A DNA stretch of 64,000 bases. It comes from Artemisia argyi. Its lineage: Eukaryota; Streptophyta; Magnoliopsida; Asterales; Asteraceae. The notes below the pieces were generated by a model. That model saw nothing but the letters and a program-made list of their open reading frames with translations. It was not told where the DNA came from and ran no database searches. The stretch lies in the NCBI GenBank assembly GCA_030686995.1, contig CM060692.1:123933296-123997295 (forward strand), in the 5' to 3' direction. A program made the position numbers and the translations under genes. Positions 1-12,050 of this stretch are shown here, in pieces. Position 1 is the stretch's first letter. The number at the start of each line of letters is the position of its first letter.

Positions 1-529
1 AACTACTTTGTAGCTTGTAAGGTTTTAACAATCTTGAATGACTCAAAACAGTTAATAGTGAAACAATGATATTACTTTGTAAAGTATGCAGAATCTACTA
101 ACACAAAGCTACGAAGAACTTTGTTATTATTAAAACAACTCTTAAAACTGCCTCACTAATTATAGGTTTACTAACAATCCCTAACTTTCTCTAAAATCGC
201 TTTTGTAGAACTCTATGACTCATAGAAACTTTTTATGACTTCGACTAAAACTTCTATCCCTAATACCATCATAAGGCTCCTTATATAGATAACCTTAAGT
301 CGGTTTACATCATCTACTTGAACGACAAGTAATTATCCCTAACTAATTCTAGAATATTCATACAATATTACATAATAATCCTTTAAACAATATTGCACAT
401 AAGTCCTTGTTCTTGGAAAGTACTTTGACTAATCTTCAATAAGTAGCAGTACTTTGACCTTGATCAACATGTTGACAATTAAGCAGTACTTTGACATAGC
501 GGTACTTTGACTTCATATCCCAACAATTG
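1..529 (-). mobile_element. Partial Ty1/copia LTR
   Basis: Read on the minus strand this starts with TGTTGGG at 529 and runs to the window edge. A minus-strand TATA box (CTATATAAGG) lies at 279-288. The start sequence and the TATA position are those of a Copia LTR whose outer end is outside the window. A repeated phrase 'CAAAGTACTG' occurs near the start (440-520), as in enhancer repeats of U3 regions. There is no coding capacity. The family is not identified. Confidence 0.6.
279..288 (-). promoter_or_regulatory. TATA box of the 1-529 LTR
   Basis: CTATATAAGG on the minus strand, about 240 bp inside the LTR start, followed by non-coding leader. It would drive transcription toward lower coordinates. 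The assignment rests on motif and position only. Confidence 0.4.
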
Positions 530-548
530 TGGAGTTTCTTAGACTCCT

Positions 549-935
549 TGGATCGTTTTAAGCACTAGGGTTAACAATAATAATGATAATAATCATGCAC
601 AGCGGAATTAACAAAACATAATTATTAGTGAACAAGGTTTCTTCATCATCATCTTCACTACAACTAATCTAGGCGTCTACAATAAGACTACGCCTAGACA
701 CACACACATCTTTGCTAGTCGACTACATTATAGAAGACTTATGAAAACCTATTCACTGCATTATGTTTATATAACACAGAATTAGGGTTACAAGAATACT
801 ACGCAGGACTAAAATATAAATCTTCTTTTGCAAGTAAGTCCTTCTCCATCTTTTGTTGAATTCCTTCTTGTTGTATTAAGTCCCTATTGTTTCATTCTTT
901 CTTGTTTTGTGTCATCAAATCTAATAGACCCAACA
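549..935 (-). repeat. 387-bp Copia-type LTR, copy 1
   Basis: On the minus strand it begins TGTTGGG and ends CGATCCA, giving TG...CA termini. It is almost identical in sequence and equal in length to 2740-3126. A TATA-like GTTATATAAAC lies at 765-775 (minus). Directly to its right (936-960) is a minus-strand polypurine tract, 'AAATAGGGGAAGAT', so it is the 3' LTR of a minus-strand element whose body would extend to higher coordinates. Confidence 0.75.
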
Positions 936-2739
936 ATCTTCCCCTATTTGATGATGACAAAACAACAACGAATCTTGTACGAACTTCTCTAGATGAAGTA
1001 GAGAAATTGAGATAATTAAATCTCGCCATGAATGAAACAATCTTTGTCTTCCCCTTAATCCATGCCATACCACTCTAACATTTGTTCCCTTTTTGTTATC
1101 AACAAATAGGGAACATCTGAAATATGATCTTGACCACCACGAACCAATACCACACTCCTAACCAAAGCCTTCCAATGTTTCAAATTGCCCTCCATGAAGA
1201 ACACCAAAATGCTTACTAAAAATGAATCTAAAACAGTAGAAAACTCCAACTAGTAGTAGTAATAATGACCAAGAGTAGTAAGAATCAAACACTTCCCCTA
1301 GACTGGTGCATGAACATTAATTGATTAAACACATCATAAGATACTTCCCCTGAAATCAATGTGTTAACCATCTCTTGAATCTTCAATTCTGTAGGCTCTA
1401 TGTATTGATCACATGCGAAGAAAACTAAATATAACGAACTTGATGAAGAAGTAGAATAACCCAAACTTGTGCCTTATGTCTTGTACTAACCACGTGACAT
1501 TGAACTTATACCCAAAACCAAATATATAAGTAGACCGCAATCTCTTGATAAAATCCTCATCTTCAATGAGACTCTGAGCACAATAACGTAACTCCTTCAA
1601 GTGATAGTTAACTAGGTCTTCGTCCATCCTCCCCTTGACCTATGAAAACTAGATTTGACAAGTGTTCATCACCACCGTATAAAACAAACAAGTTATCTTT
1701 AAAGTGCAACACCCCACTTTGAGATATGATAAGAACACAAACTTGTGAAACTCAACTACAGCATCAAATATGTGATAATCCATCTTCTTCGTAATCAATT
1801 AATCAATAAGAACGAAATACCAAGCCTTTTTAAACATTTAAGTACAAAAACCAAACTCCTTGTGTATGTGAACCAAAATCCCATTCTGTGTGTAATCCAA
1901 AACCAATCAAACTACTCATAAAATTCCTTGTCGAAGGATTTTAAAATCATGTATTCTTGAAGCTTCTTCGCCTTAAGCAATTAATCTTTAACAAAACAAA
2001 GCTTTCAAGAACCCTTTAATATCGACAAACACTACTCTTACTTGTTGTCGTTTGAACATATAAAAATCATAGCAGTATTAAGTTTCAAACGAGCAGCAGA
2101 ATTAATACCCGGGCAGCAGAATCATAAACGCAACATCAGTATCAAATAGTGCAGCAGCAGAAAAATTTTATACGGAGCAGCAGAACAAAAATTAAATAGC
2201 AGCAGGATGAAGTAGTATAAAAATTCAACGCAACAGTAGAATTAAATAAGCCTTGACCCTATACCTCTGATTGAATCTTGTACCAGACGACAAATACATC
2301 AGCAGTAATTGAGTAGACGACATCCTAATCAATGTGTGGTACGAGGATTAATTCATTCATATTCGCATGTAAACCAGATCAACGATCCACGTCACCCTTC
2401 CACTTACACGTTTTATAGAGTTTGATTAGATCAGTACCAGGAATGATGTTAAATTCAACCGACTGTTGATCCATGAATCAATTTAATAATACATCCACAA
2501 ACAAATCTTTTGTAAATAAATTACATTGTCAGTATGAGACACTAGAATGAAATCACTGACCCATGTGCAATTTGTAAAGAATAACCATATCTCTGCTCCA
2601 CTGAAACTTAATCTTGAATCCATAAAATAAATCCCTTTGTTTCATTCTTTTATCCATTTTGTCACATCAAATCAAGAATCCCAACAATCTTCCCCTATTT
2701 GATGACGACAAAACAAACAAAGTCGTGTACGAACTTCCC
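936..2739 (-). mobile_element. Decayed retrotransposon DNA between two LTR copies
   Basis: No protein-coding frame is recognised here. The left edge (936-990) is the polypurine-tract side of the 549-935 LTR. At 2697 a second junction of the same type occurs: on the minus strand 'AATAGGGGAAGAT' (2698-2710) is followed by TGTTGGGATTC, the start of another Copia LTR running left. The roughly 45 bp to the right of that junction matches 936-990, so two related elements are abutted. Phrases rich in GCAGCAGAA at 2090-2230 resemble the CTGCTGCT-rich LTR at 37827. The left end of the 2697 LTR could not be placed. Confidence 0.5.
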
Positions 2740-3126
2740 TGGATCGTTTTAAGCACTAGGGTTAACAATAATAATGACAATAATCATGCATAGCGGAATT
2801 AACAAAACATCATTATTATTGAACAAGGTTTCTTCATCATCATCTTCACTACAACTAATCTAGGCGTCTACAATAAGACTACGCCTAGACACACACACAC
2901 CTTTGCTAGTCGACTACATTATGGAAGACTTATGAAAACCTATTCCCTGCATTCTGTTTATATAACACAGAATTAGGGTTACAAGAATACTACGAAGGAC
3001 TAAAATAAAAATCTTCTTTTGCAAGTAAGTCCTTCTCCATCTTTTGTAGAATTCCTTCTTGTCGTATTAAGTCCCTATTGTTTCATTCTTTCTTGTTTTG
3101 TATCATCAAATCTAATAGACCCAACA
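2740..3126 (-). repeat. 387-bp Copia-type LTR, copy 2
   Basis: Second copy of the 549-935 LTR with the same termini and only scattered substitutions. Its flanks (TTCCC left, ACTAT right) are not a target duplication. On its left is the inner edge of another element's polypurine-tract region, and on its right the integrase of Copia element G starts abruptly. It looks like a recombinant or truncated junction, not a clean solo LTR. Confidence 0.7.
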
Positions 3127-3424
3127 ACTATGAACACAATTACTAAGCCCCTACATCTACTTCACATGGACTTAATTGGGCCTGTTTTTGTAAATAGTTT
3201 GAACAAGAAGTCATATTGCCTAGTTGTCACAGATGACTTTTGCAGGTTTACTTGGGTGTTCTTTCTAGCTACTAAAGATGAAACTCCAGAGATACTTAAG
3301 GCATTCATTACCAGAGTTGAAAACCTGTAGAACCACAAGGTGAAAATAATCAGATGTGACAATGGAACTGAGTTCAAGAATAGTGTGATGAATAAATTCT
3401 GTGTGGGAAAGGGTACTCTAAGAC
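3127..3424 (+). pseudogene. Copia integrase core, N-terminal piece (element G)
   Basis: Translated sequence includes HMDLIGP with the first catalytic Asp, and after an in-frame stop at about 3328 the block RCDNGTEFKN with the second catalytic Asp. The third (Glu) block lies after LARD1 at about 12085. The zinc-binding part of integrase and everything upstream are absent because the 2740-3126 LTR abuts directly. The reading frame is cut by the LARD1 insertion at 3425. Confidence 0.85.
3420..3424 (+). repeat. LARD1 target-site duplication, left
   Basis: AAGAC directly before the LTR start; the same five bases lie at 12046-12050 after the right LTR. Joining at this duplication restores a continuous integrase reading frame. 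Confidence 0.9.
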
Positions 3425-4100
3425 TGTCACACCCCCAGAATCGGGTCCAGCGGAAGCATACATGTAGCTGGGGTGTAACTCAATCGGTATTACAACACTA
3501 GTTCAAAAATAGTTTGCACTTGAATCATTTAGAATAAAATAGTTAAATCAAAATGTTGATTTTACACTGTTAAAAGTAATGCGGAAGTAGGCCCTTAAAA
3601 TAATTTAAAACGGTCCCCAAATGATTAAATCAGAGTCTTCTATGACCATGCCATGCCCTGCCAAAACCTCCAGTAGCGTGCCATTGGTTAAAACCTGAAA
3701 ATACATGCTAAAGTGTCAACACGAGGTTGGTGAGTTCATAGAGTCTTGTGAAAAAGAATGTAATGCATATGTATGAAGGTTTCCCAGCAAAGGCATCGTA
3801 AATCCACTCAGTTACAAGTCCCGCCATAAGAGCCTTGTAACCTGTGTGTCTACGACCCACTGCCAAATGTAATATGTTTACGTGAACAAAGGTAATACTT
3901 GCATCTAGATTCAAAGATAAATGTAGCAATACTGCTATATAAAGGTAAGAGTGATAATGTAGCCATGGCGATGTCGCCATAAAAATGAATCTGACCATAA
4001 GCAAAACGCATAAAATGAATATTGATTGCACTAAGTTCAAGGCACCAAAAAGGTTTTTCAGCTAAATGTAGGAGATTACACTCCCAAGTAATGTAGGTAA

Positions 4101-4393
4101 ATCCATACCCAATGCAGGTAAATCCATACCCGTTGAAATTGTAGGTAATCAAACATACCCAATGCAGGTAAATCTATACCCGTTGAAATTGTAGGTAATC
4201 AAACATACCCAATGCAGGTAAATCTATACCCGTTGAAATTGTAGGTAATCAAACATACCCAATGCAGGTAAATCTATACCCGTTGAAATTGTAGGTAATC
4301 AAACATACCCAATGCAGGTAAATCTATACCCGTTGAAATTGTAGGTAATCAAACATACCCAATGCAGGTAAATCTATACCCGTTGAAATTGTA
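4101..4393. repeat. 50-bp tandem repeat, six copies
   Basis: The unit contains AATGCAGGTAAATCTATACC followed by CGTTGAAATTGTAGGTAATC. Copies start 50 bp apart from about 4101, the first with AATCC instead of AATCT and the last cut at GTAGCTAC. The right LTR has four copies of the same unit. Confidence 0.95.
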
Positions 4394-6085
4394 GCTACAG
4401 GTCCTTAACTTAGGCAATCTTAGGCAATCGGTAAATAGTTTAAATTTATGCACTCATGTCTATGAGTAAATAGCAAGTAGTTAGCAAGTGAATAATATTG
4501 TACTCGGATAATCAACAAGTATTTAGATAAAGCTGAAAATATTTAAGAAATCAACCATGTAAGCGAGTAATGCGTTTGAGTAAAACGAGCATGTATTCTC
4601 CCCCATAGAGTTTGCAAAACGATTAAAAGAGTAGGGGCTATGACTCACCTGATATGATGGTACCATGAACATGTAATGAGCTGAAAAACAAGGCGCGCAC
4701 ACTAGCCGCAACCTAATATGAATGATGAACGATCTACTTTAGATCATGAAATGATGTTATGAATGTCCATGCACATGTTCCTATACCACTCTACTCTTTG
4801 AAAAAACACTTGTGTTATCAAAATATATAATCCAAGAATTTGGAAAAATATTGCTATTAGAAAATAAAATAAGCTAGTTGCAATATATATACTTATATAT
4901 ATATCGTATGTTTCCATGTTAGTGTTGAAATACTCGGGTTGTAATCCTTGAAATATCGCCTTGAAATGATGAAAATATACTTGTAATAACTAATACTTCA
5001 TTAGTTATAAAGCTTGGTACTTAATATTATTTCTAGCTTATAAAAGTACTTCGTAGTTTTAGTGTCCATTTTTATTAAAAGCTGTCAAATAAAAATGGTT
5101 TTAGCCGATATTCAAACATGAATATCTTTGTCGTTACTTGTCCGTTTTACTTGTTCTTTATATCCACGGTTACGTCTTAGTATGTAGTAATATATTTTGG
5201 AAAGCTCGGCTCCTCCGGGTTACGTCTAAAGCCTCTTTTTGACCAATGAAAAACGTCCAACAGCAAACATTTTTCCAGAAAATACTTTTCGTCAACAATC
5301 TTGCAAAAATCATAACTTCTTCGTTATAAACTCTTTTTAATCCGTCCTTTCGCCTACGGATTCGTTTTTGAAAGTATTTTCTAAAAATTTTGCCAAAGTT
5401 CCCTTGGTGTTTACTGATTTTCCAGGTTTTCACAAAATGGGACAGCATGTCTAAAACATGTTCCAAATCAAGTTTTCAAGGTTTATAACTAATTTCTAAC
5501 ATCATCAAACCTCTTGTAATCACCACATAGCTAATCTAATCCTACCATACACCTTCTTAGGGTGTCATGGACTCCTAACCAAGTTATTATAGCAAGGGAA
5601 TTCATAAATAAGAAGTTAGGGTTTGTATGTTCCATTTTTGACAAAATAAATGGTGGTATAGCTAGTTGTACATGGTTTTTAGCATGGAACTCATGAAATA
5701 CATGTAAATATAAGATGATTCATGTAAAAATAAAGTTGATAACTTACTTGATAAAATGAGATGATTAGATGATGAGTATGCTTGTTGTTCTTGTGTTTTT
5801 CTTGATTGATTCTTGATTAGGCAAGTATAATGAACAAGTTTGGTGCTTTAGCTTTTGAAAAATGATCACTTGATCATGGATTAATGGTGAAGTCGTGGGG
5901 TTGAGATGGAGAAGAGATGAGAATGAGATTTTGATCTAAAAATGGATAAGTGTTGGAGATAAATGATGTTTTTAGATATTTAGTTACTAGGTATATTGTA
6001 TTATAATCCTTATAAATGCACAAGGTTAAGGTTTTTGTATAAAGTTGCCTAGGAGAGGACTTTAGGACCAGCCATGGTGAGCCAA

Positions 6086-6100
6086 GGGGGGGGGGGGGGG
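6086..6100. repeat. Poly-G run in LARD1 left LTR
   Basis: Fifteen G in a row; the matching place in the right LTR has eleven (11241-11251). The length may reflect replication slippage or sequencing error. Confidence 0.9.
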
Positions 6101-6865
6101 TAGGGGTACTTGGTATATATTTAGACATCTTGCAAGAATTATGCACTAGTTTGTGTTTTTAGTTACAATCGGGTACCGGTTTTAATAGAAATAAATGTTC
6201 ACGAAGTTTACCGGGATGAAATAAAGTCATAATAATGTTGAAAATATATTAAAAATACGTTGGGTACATTTACTGAGTGATCGGGTGGTTATTGTTTAGT
6301 TTTCACGAAAACCGTCGTTATATTCATACGCGTACGTTATAAATAAAATAAATTTCCAAAATACTGGGTAACTGAATGTTATAACTTTTATGATGTTAAA
6401 ATGGATATAAAAATATGTCGGGACCATTGTGGGAATATTTAGATATATTCGTCGCGTATAAACCGGGTGTTAACGTTTACTATAAATACTTATACGTAAA
6501 AACGTTAAATGTACTGAATATAGAAATTTGAAAATCCTAAGAGTGGTATAACATGAAAATGCTGTTATGATGATATGCAGACTATCTCCAGTCCGTATGC
6601 AGTGTTCTTAACACTAATGAAATGAATTCGCACCTAAACCAATCCGGTTACGCGAATTTGAATACCCGTAAACTAAATTTACGATGAAATGAGTAATGCA
6701 AGTGAATAGTGAAAACTTTTCCGGAAATGAATAGTGTTTAGTGAATAGTAAAATTTCTGAATGCTTCTCGGAATGTCAAACTGACACAAAAAATGATGAA
6801 TAGTAAACTGATGAATAGTGTTTTTCCAAAGTTCGGGAAATGACCTGAAATGGTGAGTTGTGACA

Positions 6866-6882
6866 GTCTTCCCCTCTAAAAG
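6866..6882 (-). promoter_or_regulatory. LARD1 polypurine tract
   Basis: On the minus strand CTTTTAGAGGGGAAGAC sits directly before the 3' LTR start TGTCACA. This is the primer for plus-strand DNA synthesis and sets the element's orientation to minus. Confidence 0.85.
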
Positions 6883-8658
6883 GAACTTCGTCCCGAAGTT
6901 CAGTTTATGTTGGTCTCTGAAAACATATTGGTGAAAAGGTGATGATATTCTAGAATTCCAGCGAACTCTAACGATAGGAATTCGACTCTGCTTCTACTGT
7001 TTGACCACACGGTCCATGATTTCTACTTGTTCTCCTGCAAGGTTTATGTTTGACTATGGGTTGGATTCCTTTCCAAATGGGATTATGGGTGACAATTCTG
7101 AAAAGCTGATAATACGTGGTTGTGTAATCCTGTTGCTGTTGTTCTCTAACAAGGCTCAAGTCTGACGACCACTAGGCCTACTCTGTTTGAAATATTACAT
7201 GGTCCAGTGTATATCTCGGGTTTAACTTTCCAAGTTTTCTGAATGGTATCATGCCTTTCCTAGGCAGAACTTTCTGTATAACTCTGCTTACCAACTTGTA
7301 GTTTTAATGGTTTACCAAAGATCGATGTTTAAAATTTCCTAACAATTCAATAGTTTTGTAAAGGATTAACCAAAAGGAATTTGTTTATCAAAATAAGTGC
7401 CTCAGAAAAGTATTTCTTACAAGATATATGTTTTGTATAACTGTAGTTTGGAGAAAAAATCCATTTAAAAGTGAAAGTATTAAGAGGATAAAATAGTCAG
7501 GTATGTATATCTGCACAAAGGCATAGGTGTCTAACAGGTTTGGATTAAGTCTATTGGTGAGGACATGTTCAATCTATAGTCTCGGTTAAGAGGTTGAATT
7601 TATCTCTATGGTGTTGTTTTGTGAGTAATCGTATCTAAAATAATCCTGTAATTCAGTCAAGCCAATACTTTCTAGATGATGGAATTTTTGGTGATCAGGC
7701 CAATGATAGTGTTTCGAATGGTTTTGTGATATCCTGAGATTTCTGTTGAGTTTTGAATGGTCTTAATGTACCGAGAGATTCTCCTTATAGATGGTATGGA
7801 AAGTCTTTCCTAGGGAGGTCATTGATAATATCCACTTAACAATATTAGTGGTAGTGAGGGATGAGTGGCATAGGAAACTATATAGTGTCAGCTAATTCTA
7901 TATTTATATGGGGATGGGGAAAGGAAATGATAGTGATGGTGAGAAGGGAAGAGACTGTGACAACTGCGACAAAATGATATTGTAATAAAAGAAAATACCG
8001 TGATGTAAGTGTATCATGCATAGACGTGAATGTTCATGAAATGAAATGATCAATTGACATACTTCCAAGCGGCGGTTCATGAGGTGATGAAAAGTATGAA
8101 TGTTCTGACAACGAGGGTATACTCACACATGCATGAAACATTTGGAAAATGAGTAAAGGATTCAATCCAGACAGAATTTTATTATAACCATTCTCAGTGT
8201 TGCAAAATTCATTTCTGAGTCAGACATAGGTGGTCAGCCTATATCTCACTATCCCGGGTTGAATATAGATGACCAGTCTATATTCCACCGAGGTTCCATG
8301 AATTTTGAAATACTCAACTCAGTCATACTAAGACTATGTCCTTCACAAATACCAAGACGTTCCGAAAGACAAAAGCAAATGACCAAACTCGAGGTCAAAT
8401 GATGAAACTATGCAAGGAAAAACATAATGCGGTGATATATATGATACGTGAACATGCTTATATGAAAGACAATTATAGTAAACAACTATAATAAATGAAT
8501 ATAATATATCAGATAATGAGACATAAATCTCATCACCTATGTCAGCAACTAACCACAAATGAGGCTTCAGCTTGGCAGGCAGGCATGTGACGGTCATAGG
8601 GTTAAGTTTTCTTGAAAGTAGCTATAGTCTAGGTTTTAAAAACACTTAGTTCGCTATA
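6883..8658 (-). mobile_element. LARD1 interior, non-coding
   Basis: About 1.8 kb without a significant frame. Apart from the integrase tail at 7150-7320 I recognise no domain. Most of it is shared with the interior of LARD2 (22730-24723), including the 'CCCGGGTTGAATATAGATGA' stretch near 8250. LARD2 retains extra integrase remnant DNA that LARD1 lacks. Confidence 0.7.
7150..7320 (-). pseudogene. Integrase C-terminal remnant of a chromovirus (LARD1)
   Basis: The minus-strand translation around 7205-7265 contains LPRKGMIPFRKLGKLNPRY. This resembles the conserved 'GKLNPRYIGPF' block at the C-terminal end of Tekay/Del-type Ty3/gypsy integrase, just before the chromodomain region. The frame is lost on both sides. 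It shows that the LARD interior derives from a gypsy pol by internal deletion. Confidence 0.75.
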
Positions 8659-8677
8659 GCCAAAGCTCTGGTACCAA
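8659..8677 (-). promoter_or_regulatory. LARD1 primer-binding site
   Basis: On the minus strand TTGGTACCAGAGCTTTGGC lies two bases from the end of the 5' LTR. It is one base away from the initiator-Met-tRNA-type TGGTATCAGAGC of plant LTR elements. Confidence 0.85.
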
Positions 8678-8679
8678 TC

Positions 8680-11600
8680 TGTCACACCCCCAGAATCGGG
8701 TCCAGCGGAAGCATACATGTAGCTGGGGTGTAACTCAATCGGTATTACAACACTAGTTCAAAAATAGTTTGCACTTGAATCATTTAGAATAAAATAGTTA
8801 AATCAAAATGTTGATTTTACACTGTTAAAAGTAATGCGGAAGTAGGCCCTTAAAATAATTTAAAACAGTCCCCAAATGATTAAATCAGAGTCTTCTATGA
8901 CCATGCCATGCCCTGCCAAAACCTCCAGTAGCGTGCCATTGGTTAAAACCTGAAAATACATGCTAAAGTGTCAACACGAGGTTGGTGAGTTCATAGAGTC
9001 TTGTGAAAAAGAATGTAATGCATATGTATGAAGGTTTCCCAGCAAAGGCATCGTAAATCCACTCAGTTACAAGTCCCGCCATAAGAGCCTTGTAACCTGT
9101 GTGTCTACGACCCACTGCCAAATGTAATATGTTTACGTGAACAAAGGTAATACTTGCATCTAGATTCAAAGATAAATGTAGCAATACTGCTATATAAAGG
9201 TAAGAGTGATAATGTAGCCATGGCGATGTCGCCATAAAAATGAATCTGACCATAAGCAAAACGCATAAAATGAATATTGATTGCACTAAGTTCAAGGCAC
9301 CAAAAAGGTTTTTCAGCTAAATGTAGGAGATTACACTCCCAAGTAATGTAGGTAAATCCATACCCAATGCAGGTAAATCCATACCCGTTGAAATTGTAGG
9401 TAATCAAACATACCCAATGCAGGTAAATCTATACCCGTTGAAATTGTAGGTAATCAAACATACCCAATGCAGGTAAATCTATACCCGTTGAAATTGTAGG
9501 TAATCAAACATACCCAATGCAGGTAAATCTATACCCGTTGAAATTGTAGCTACAGGTCCTTAACTTAGGCAATCTTAGGCAATCGGTAAATAGTTTAAAT
9601 TTATGCACTCATGTCTATGAGTAAATAGCAAGTAGTTAGCAAGTGAATAATATTGTACTCGGATAATCAACAAGTATTTAGATAAAGCTGAAAATATTTA
9701 AGAAATCAACCATGTAAGCGAGTAATGCGTTTGAGTAAAACGAGCATGTATTCTCCCCCATAGAGTTTGCAAAACGATTAAAAGAGTAGGGGCTATGACT
9801 CACCTGATATGATGGTACCATGAACATGTAATGAGCTGAAAAACAAGGCGCGCACACTAGCCGCAACCTAATATGAATGATGAACGATCTACTTTAGATC
9901 ATGAAATGATGTTATGAATGTCCATGCACATGTTCCTATACCACTCTACTCTTTGGAAAAACACTTGTGTTATCAAAATATATAATCCAAGAATTTGGAA
10001 AAATATTGCTATTAGAAAATAAAATAAGCTAGTTGCAATATATATACTTATATATATATCGTATGTTCCCATGTTAGTGTTGAAATACTCGGGTTGTAAT
10101 CCTTGAAATATCGCCTTGAAATGATGAAAATATACTTGTAATAACTAATACTTCATTAGTTATAAAGCTTGGTACTTAATATTATTTCTAGCTTATAAAA
10201 GTACTTCGTAGTTTTAGTGTCCATTTTTATTAAAAGCTGTCAAATAAAAATGGTTTTAGCCGATATTCAAACGTGAATATCTTTGTCGTTACTTGTCCGT
10301 TTTACTTGTTCTTTATATCCACGGTTACGTCTTAGTATGTAGTAATATATTTTGGAAAGCTCGGCTCCTCCGGGTTACGTCTAAAGCCTCTTTTTGACCA
10401 ATGAAAAACGTCCAACAGCAAACATTTTTCCAGAAAATACTTTTCGTCAACAATCTTGCAAAAATCATAACTTCTTCGTTATAAACTCTTTTTAATCCGT
10501 CCTTTCGCCTACGGATTCGTTTTTGAAAGTATTTTCTAAAAATTTTGCCAAAGTTCCCTTGGTGTTTACTGATTTTCCAGGTTTTCACAAAATGGGACAG
10601 CATGTCTAAAACATGTTCCAAATCAAGTTTTCAAGGTTTATAACTAATTTCTAACATCATCAAACCTCTTGTAATCACCACATAGCTAATCTAATCCTAC
10701 CATACACCTTCTTAGGGTGTCATGGACTCCTAACCAAGTTATTATAGCAAGGGAATTCATAAATAAGAAGTTAGGGTTTGTATGTTCCATTTTTGACAAA
10801 ATAAATGGTGGTATAGCTAGTTGTACATGGTTTTTAGCATGGAACTCATGAAATACATGTAAATATAAGATGATTCATGTAAAAATAAAGTTGATAACTT
10901 ACTTGATAAAATGAGATGATTAGATGATGAGTATGCTTGTTGTTCTTGTGTTTTTCTTGATTGATTCTTGATTAGGCAAGTATAATGAACAAGTTTGGTG
11001 CTTTAGCTTTTGAAAAATGATCACTTGATCATGGATTAATGGTGAAGTCATGGGGTTGAGATGGAGAAGAGATGAGAATGAGATTTTGATCTAAAAATGG
11101 ATAAGTGTTGGAGATAAATGATGTTTTTAGATATTTAGTTACTAGGTATATTGTATTATAATCCTTATAAATGCACAAGGTTAAGGTTCTTGTATAAAGT
11201 TGCCTAGGAGAGGACTTTAGGACCAGCCATGGTGAGCCAAGGGGGGGGGGGTAGGGGTACTTGGTATATATTTAGAAATCTTGCAAGAATTATGCACTAG
11301 TTTGTGTTTTTAGTTACAATCGGGTACCGGTTTTAATAGAAATAAATGTTCACGAAGTTTACCGGGATGAAATAAAGTCATAATAATGTTGAAAATATAT
11401 TAAAAATACATTGGGTACATTTACTGAGTGATCGGGTGATTATTGTTTAGTTTTCACGAAAACCGTCGTTATATTCATACGCGTACGTTATAAATAAAAT
11501 AAATTTTCAAAATACTGGGTAACTGAATGTTATAACTTTTATGATGTTAAAATGGATATAAAAATATGTCGGGACCATTGTGGGAATATTTAGATATATT

Positions 11601-12045
11601 CGTCGTGTATAAACCGGGTGTTAACGTTTACTATAAATACTTATACGTAAAAACGTTAAATGTACTGAATATAGAAATTTGAAAATCCTGAGAGTGGTAT
11701 AACATGAAAATGCTGTTATGATGATATGCAGACTATCTCCAGTCCGTATGCAGTGTTCTTAACACTAATGAAATGAATTCGCACCTAAACCAATCCGGTT
11801 ACGCGAATTTGAATACCCGTAAACTAAATTTACGATGAAATGAGTAATGCAAGTGAATAGTGAAAACTTTTCCGGAAATGAATAGTGTTTAGTGAATAGT
11901 AAAATTTCTGAATGCTTCTCGGAATGTCAAACTGACACCAAAAATGATGAATAGTAAACTGATGAATAGTGTTTTGATGAATAGTGTTTGATGAATAGTG
12001 TTTTTCCAAAGTTCGGGAAATGACCTGAAATGGTGAGCTGTGACA
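8680..12045 (-). repeat. LARD1 right LTR (5' LTR of the element)
   Basis: 3366 bp, near-identical to 3425-6865. It has four 50-bp units (about 9356-9549), an 11-base G run and a local triplication of GATGAATAGTGTTT at about 11960-12003. Read on the minus strand it would supply the promoter and leader. Confidence 0.9.
9356..9549. repeat. 50-bp tandem repeat, four copies
   Basis: Same unit as 4101-4393, two copies fewer. AGGTAAATC starts recur at 9371, 9421, 9471 and 9521. Confidence 0.95.
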
Positions 12046-12050
12046 AAGAC
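12046..12050 (+). repeat. LARD1 target-site duplication, right
   Basis: AAGAC, matching 3420-3424. Confidence 0.9.

Larger units (their letters stand above)
3425..6865 (-). repeat. LARD1 left LTR (3' LTR of the element)
   Basis: 3441 bp, from TGTCACACCCC to GTTGTGACA. It carries six copies of a 50-bp tandem unit (about 4101-4393), a 15-base G run at 6086-6100 and 'GAATAGTG' repeats near the right end. It differs from the right LTR mainly by two extra 50-bp units, the longer G run and the absence of an extra GATGAATAGTGTTT duplication. Small ORFs inside it are repeated in the other LTR and look incidental. Confidence 0.9.
3425..12045 (-). mobile_element. LARD1: complete non-autonomous Ty3/gypsy-derived element
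   Basis: Two LTRs of 3441 and 3366 bp flank a 1814-bp interior. The termini are TGTCACA...TGTGACA, the 5-bp target duplication is AAGAC, and on the minus strand there is a Met-tRNA-type primer-binding site (8659-8677) and a polypurine tract (6866-6882). The interior has no long reading frame and only a decayed integrase tail, which identifies a chromovirus ancestor. Very long LTRs with a non-coding interior match the LARD class. It inserted into Copia G's integrase. Confidence 0.88.

Noticed and set aside
1055..1627. Minus-strand short frames at 1055-1249 and 1409-1627 as genes
   Set aside because: They do not match any retrotransposon or host protein I know, and lie in decayed DNA next to a polypurine tract.
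3019..3330. Single 103-codon protein spanning 3019-3330
   Set aside because: It fuses read-through of the 2740-3126 LTR with the truncated integrase; only the part after 3126 is element G coding sequence.
4101..4393. Regular 50-bp repeats as a CRISPR-like array
   Set aside because: Units are contiguous with no unique spacers, in a plant LTR; this is an ordinary tandem repeat.
5170..5466. Minus-strand frame of 98 codons in the LARD1 left LTR, repeated at 10325-10621 and, longer, at 26275-26631
   Set aside because: It recurs only because the LTRs are copies of one another; the equivalent place in LARD2's left LTR (about 21000-21350) is not open. No start context, domain or codon bias supports coding.
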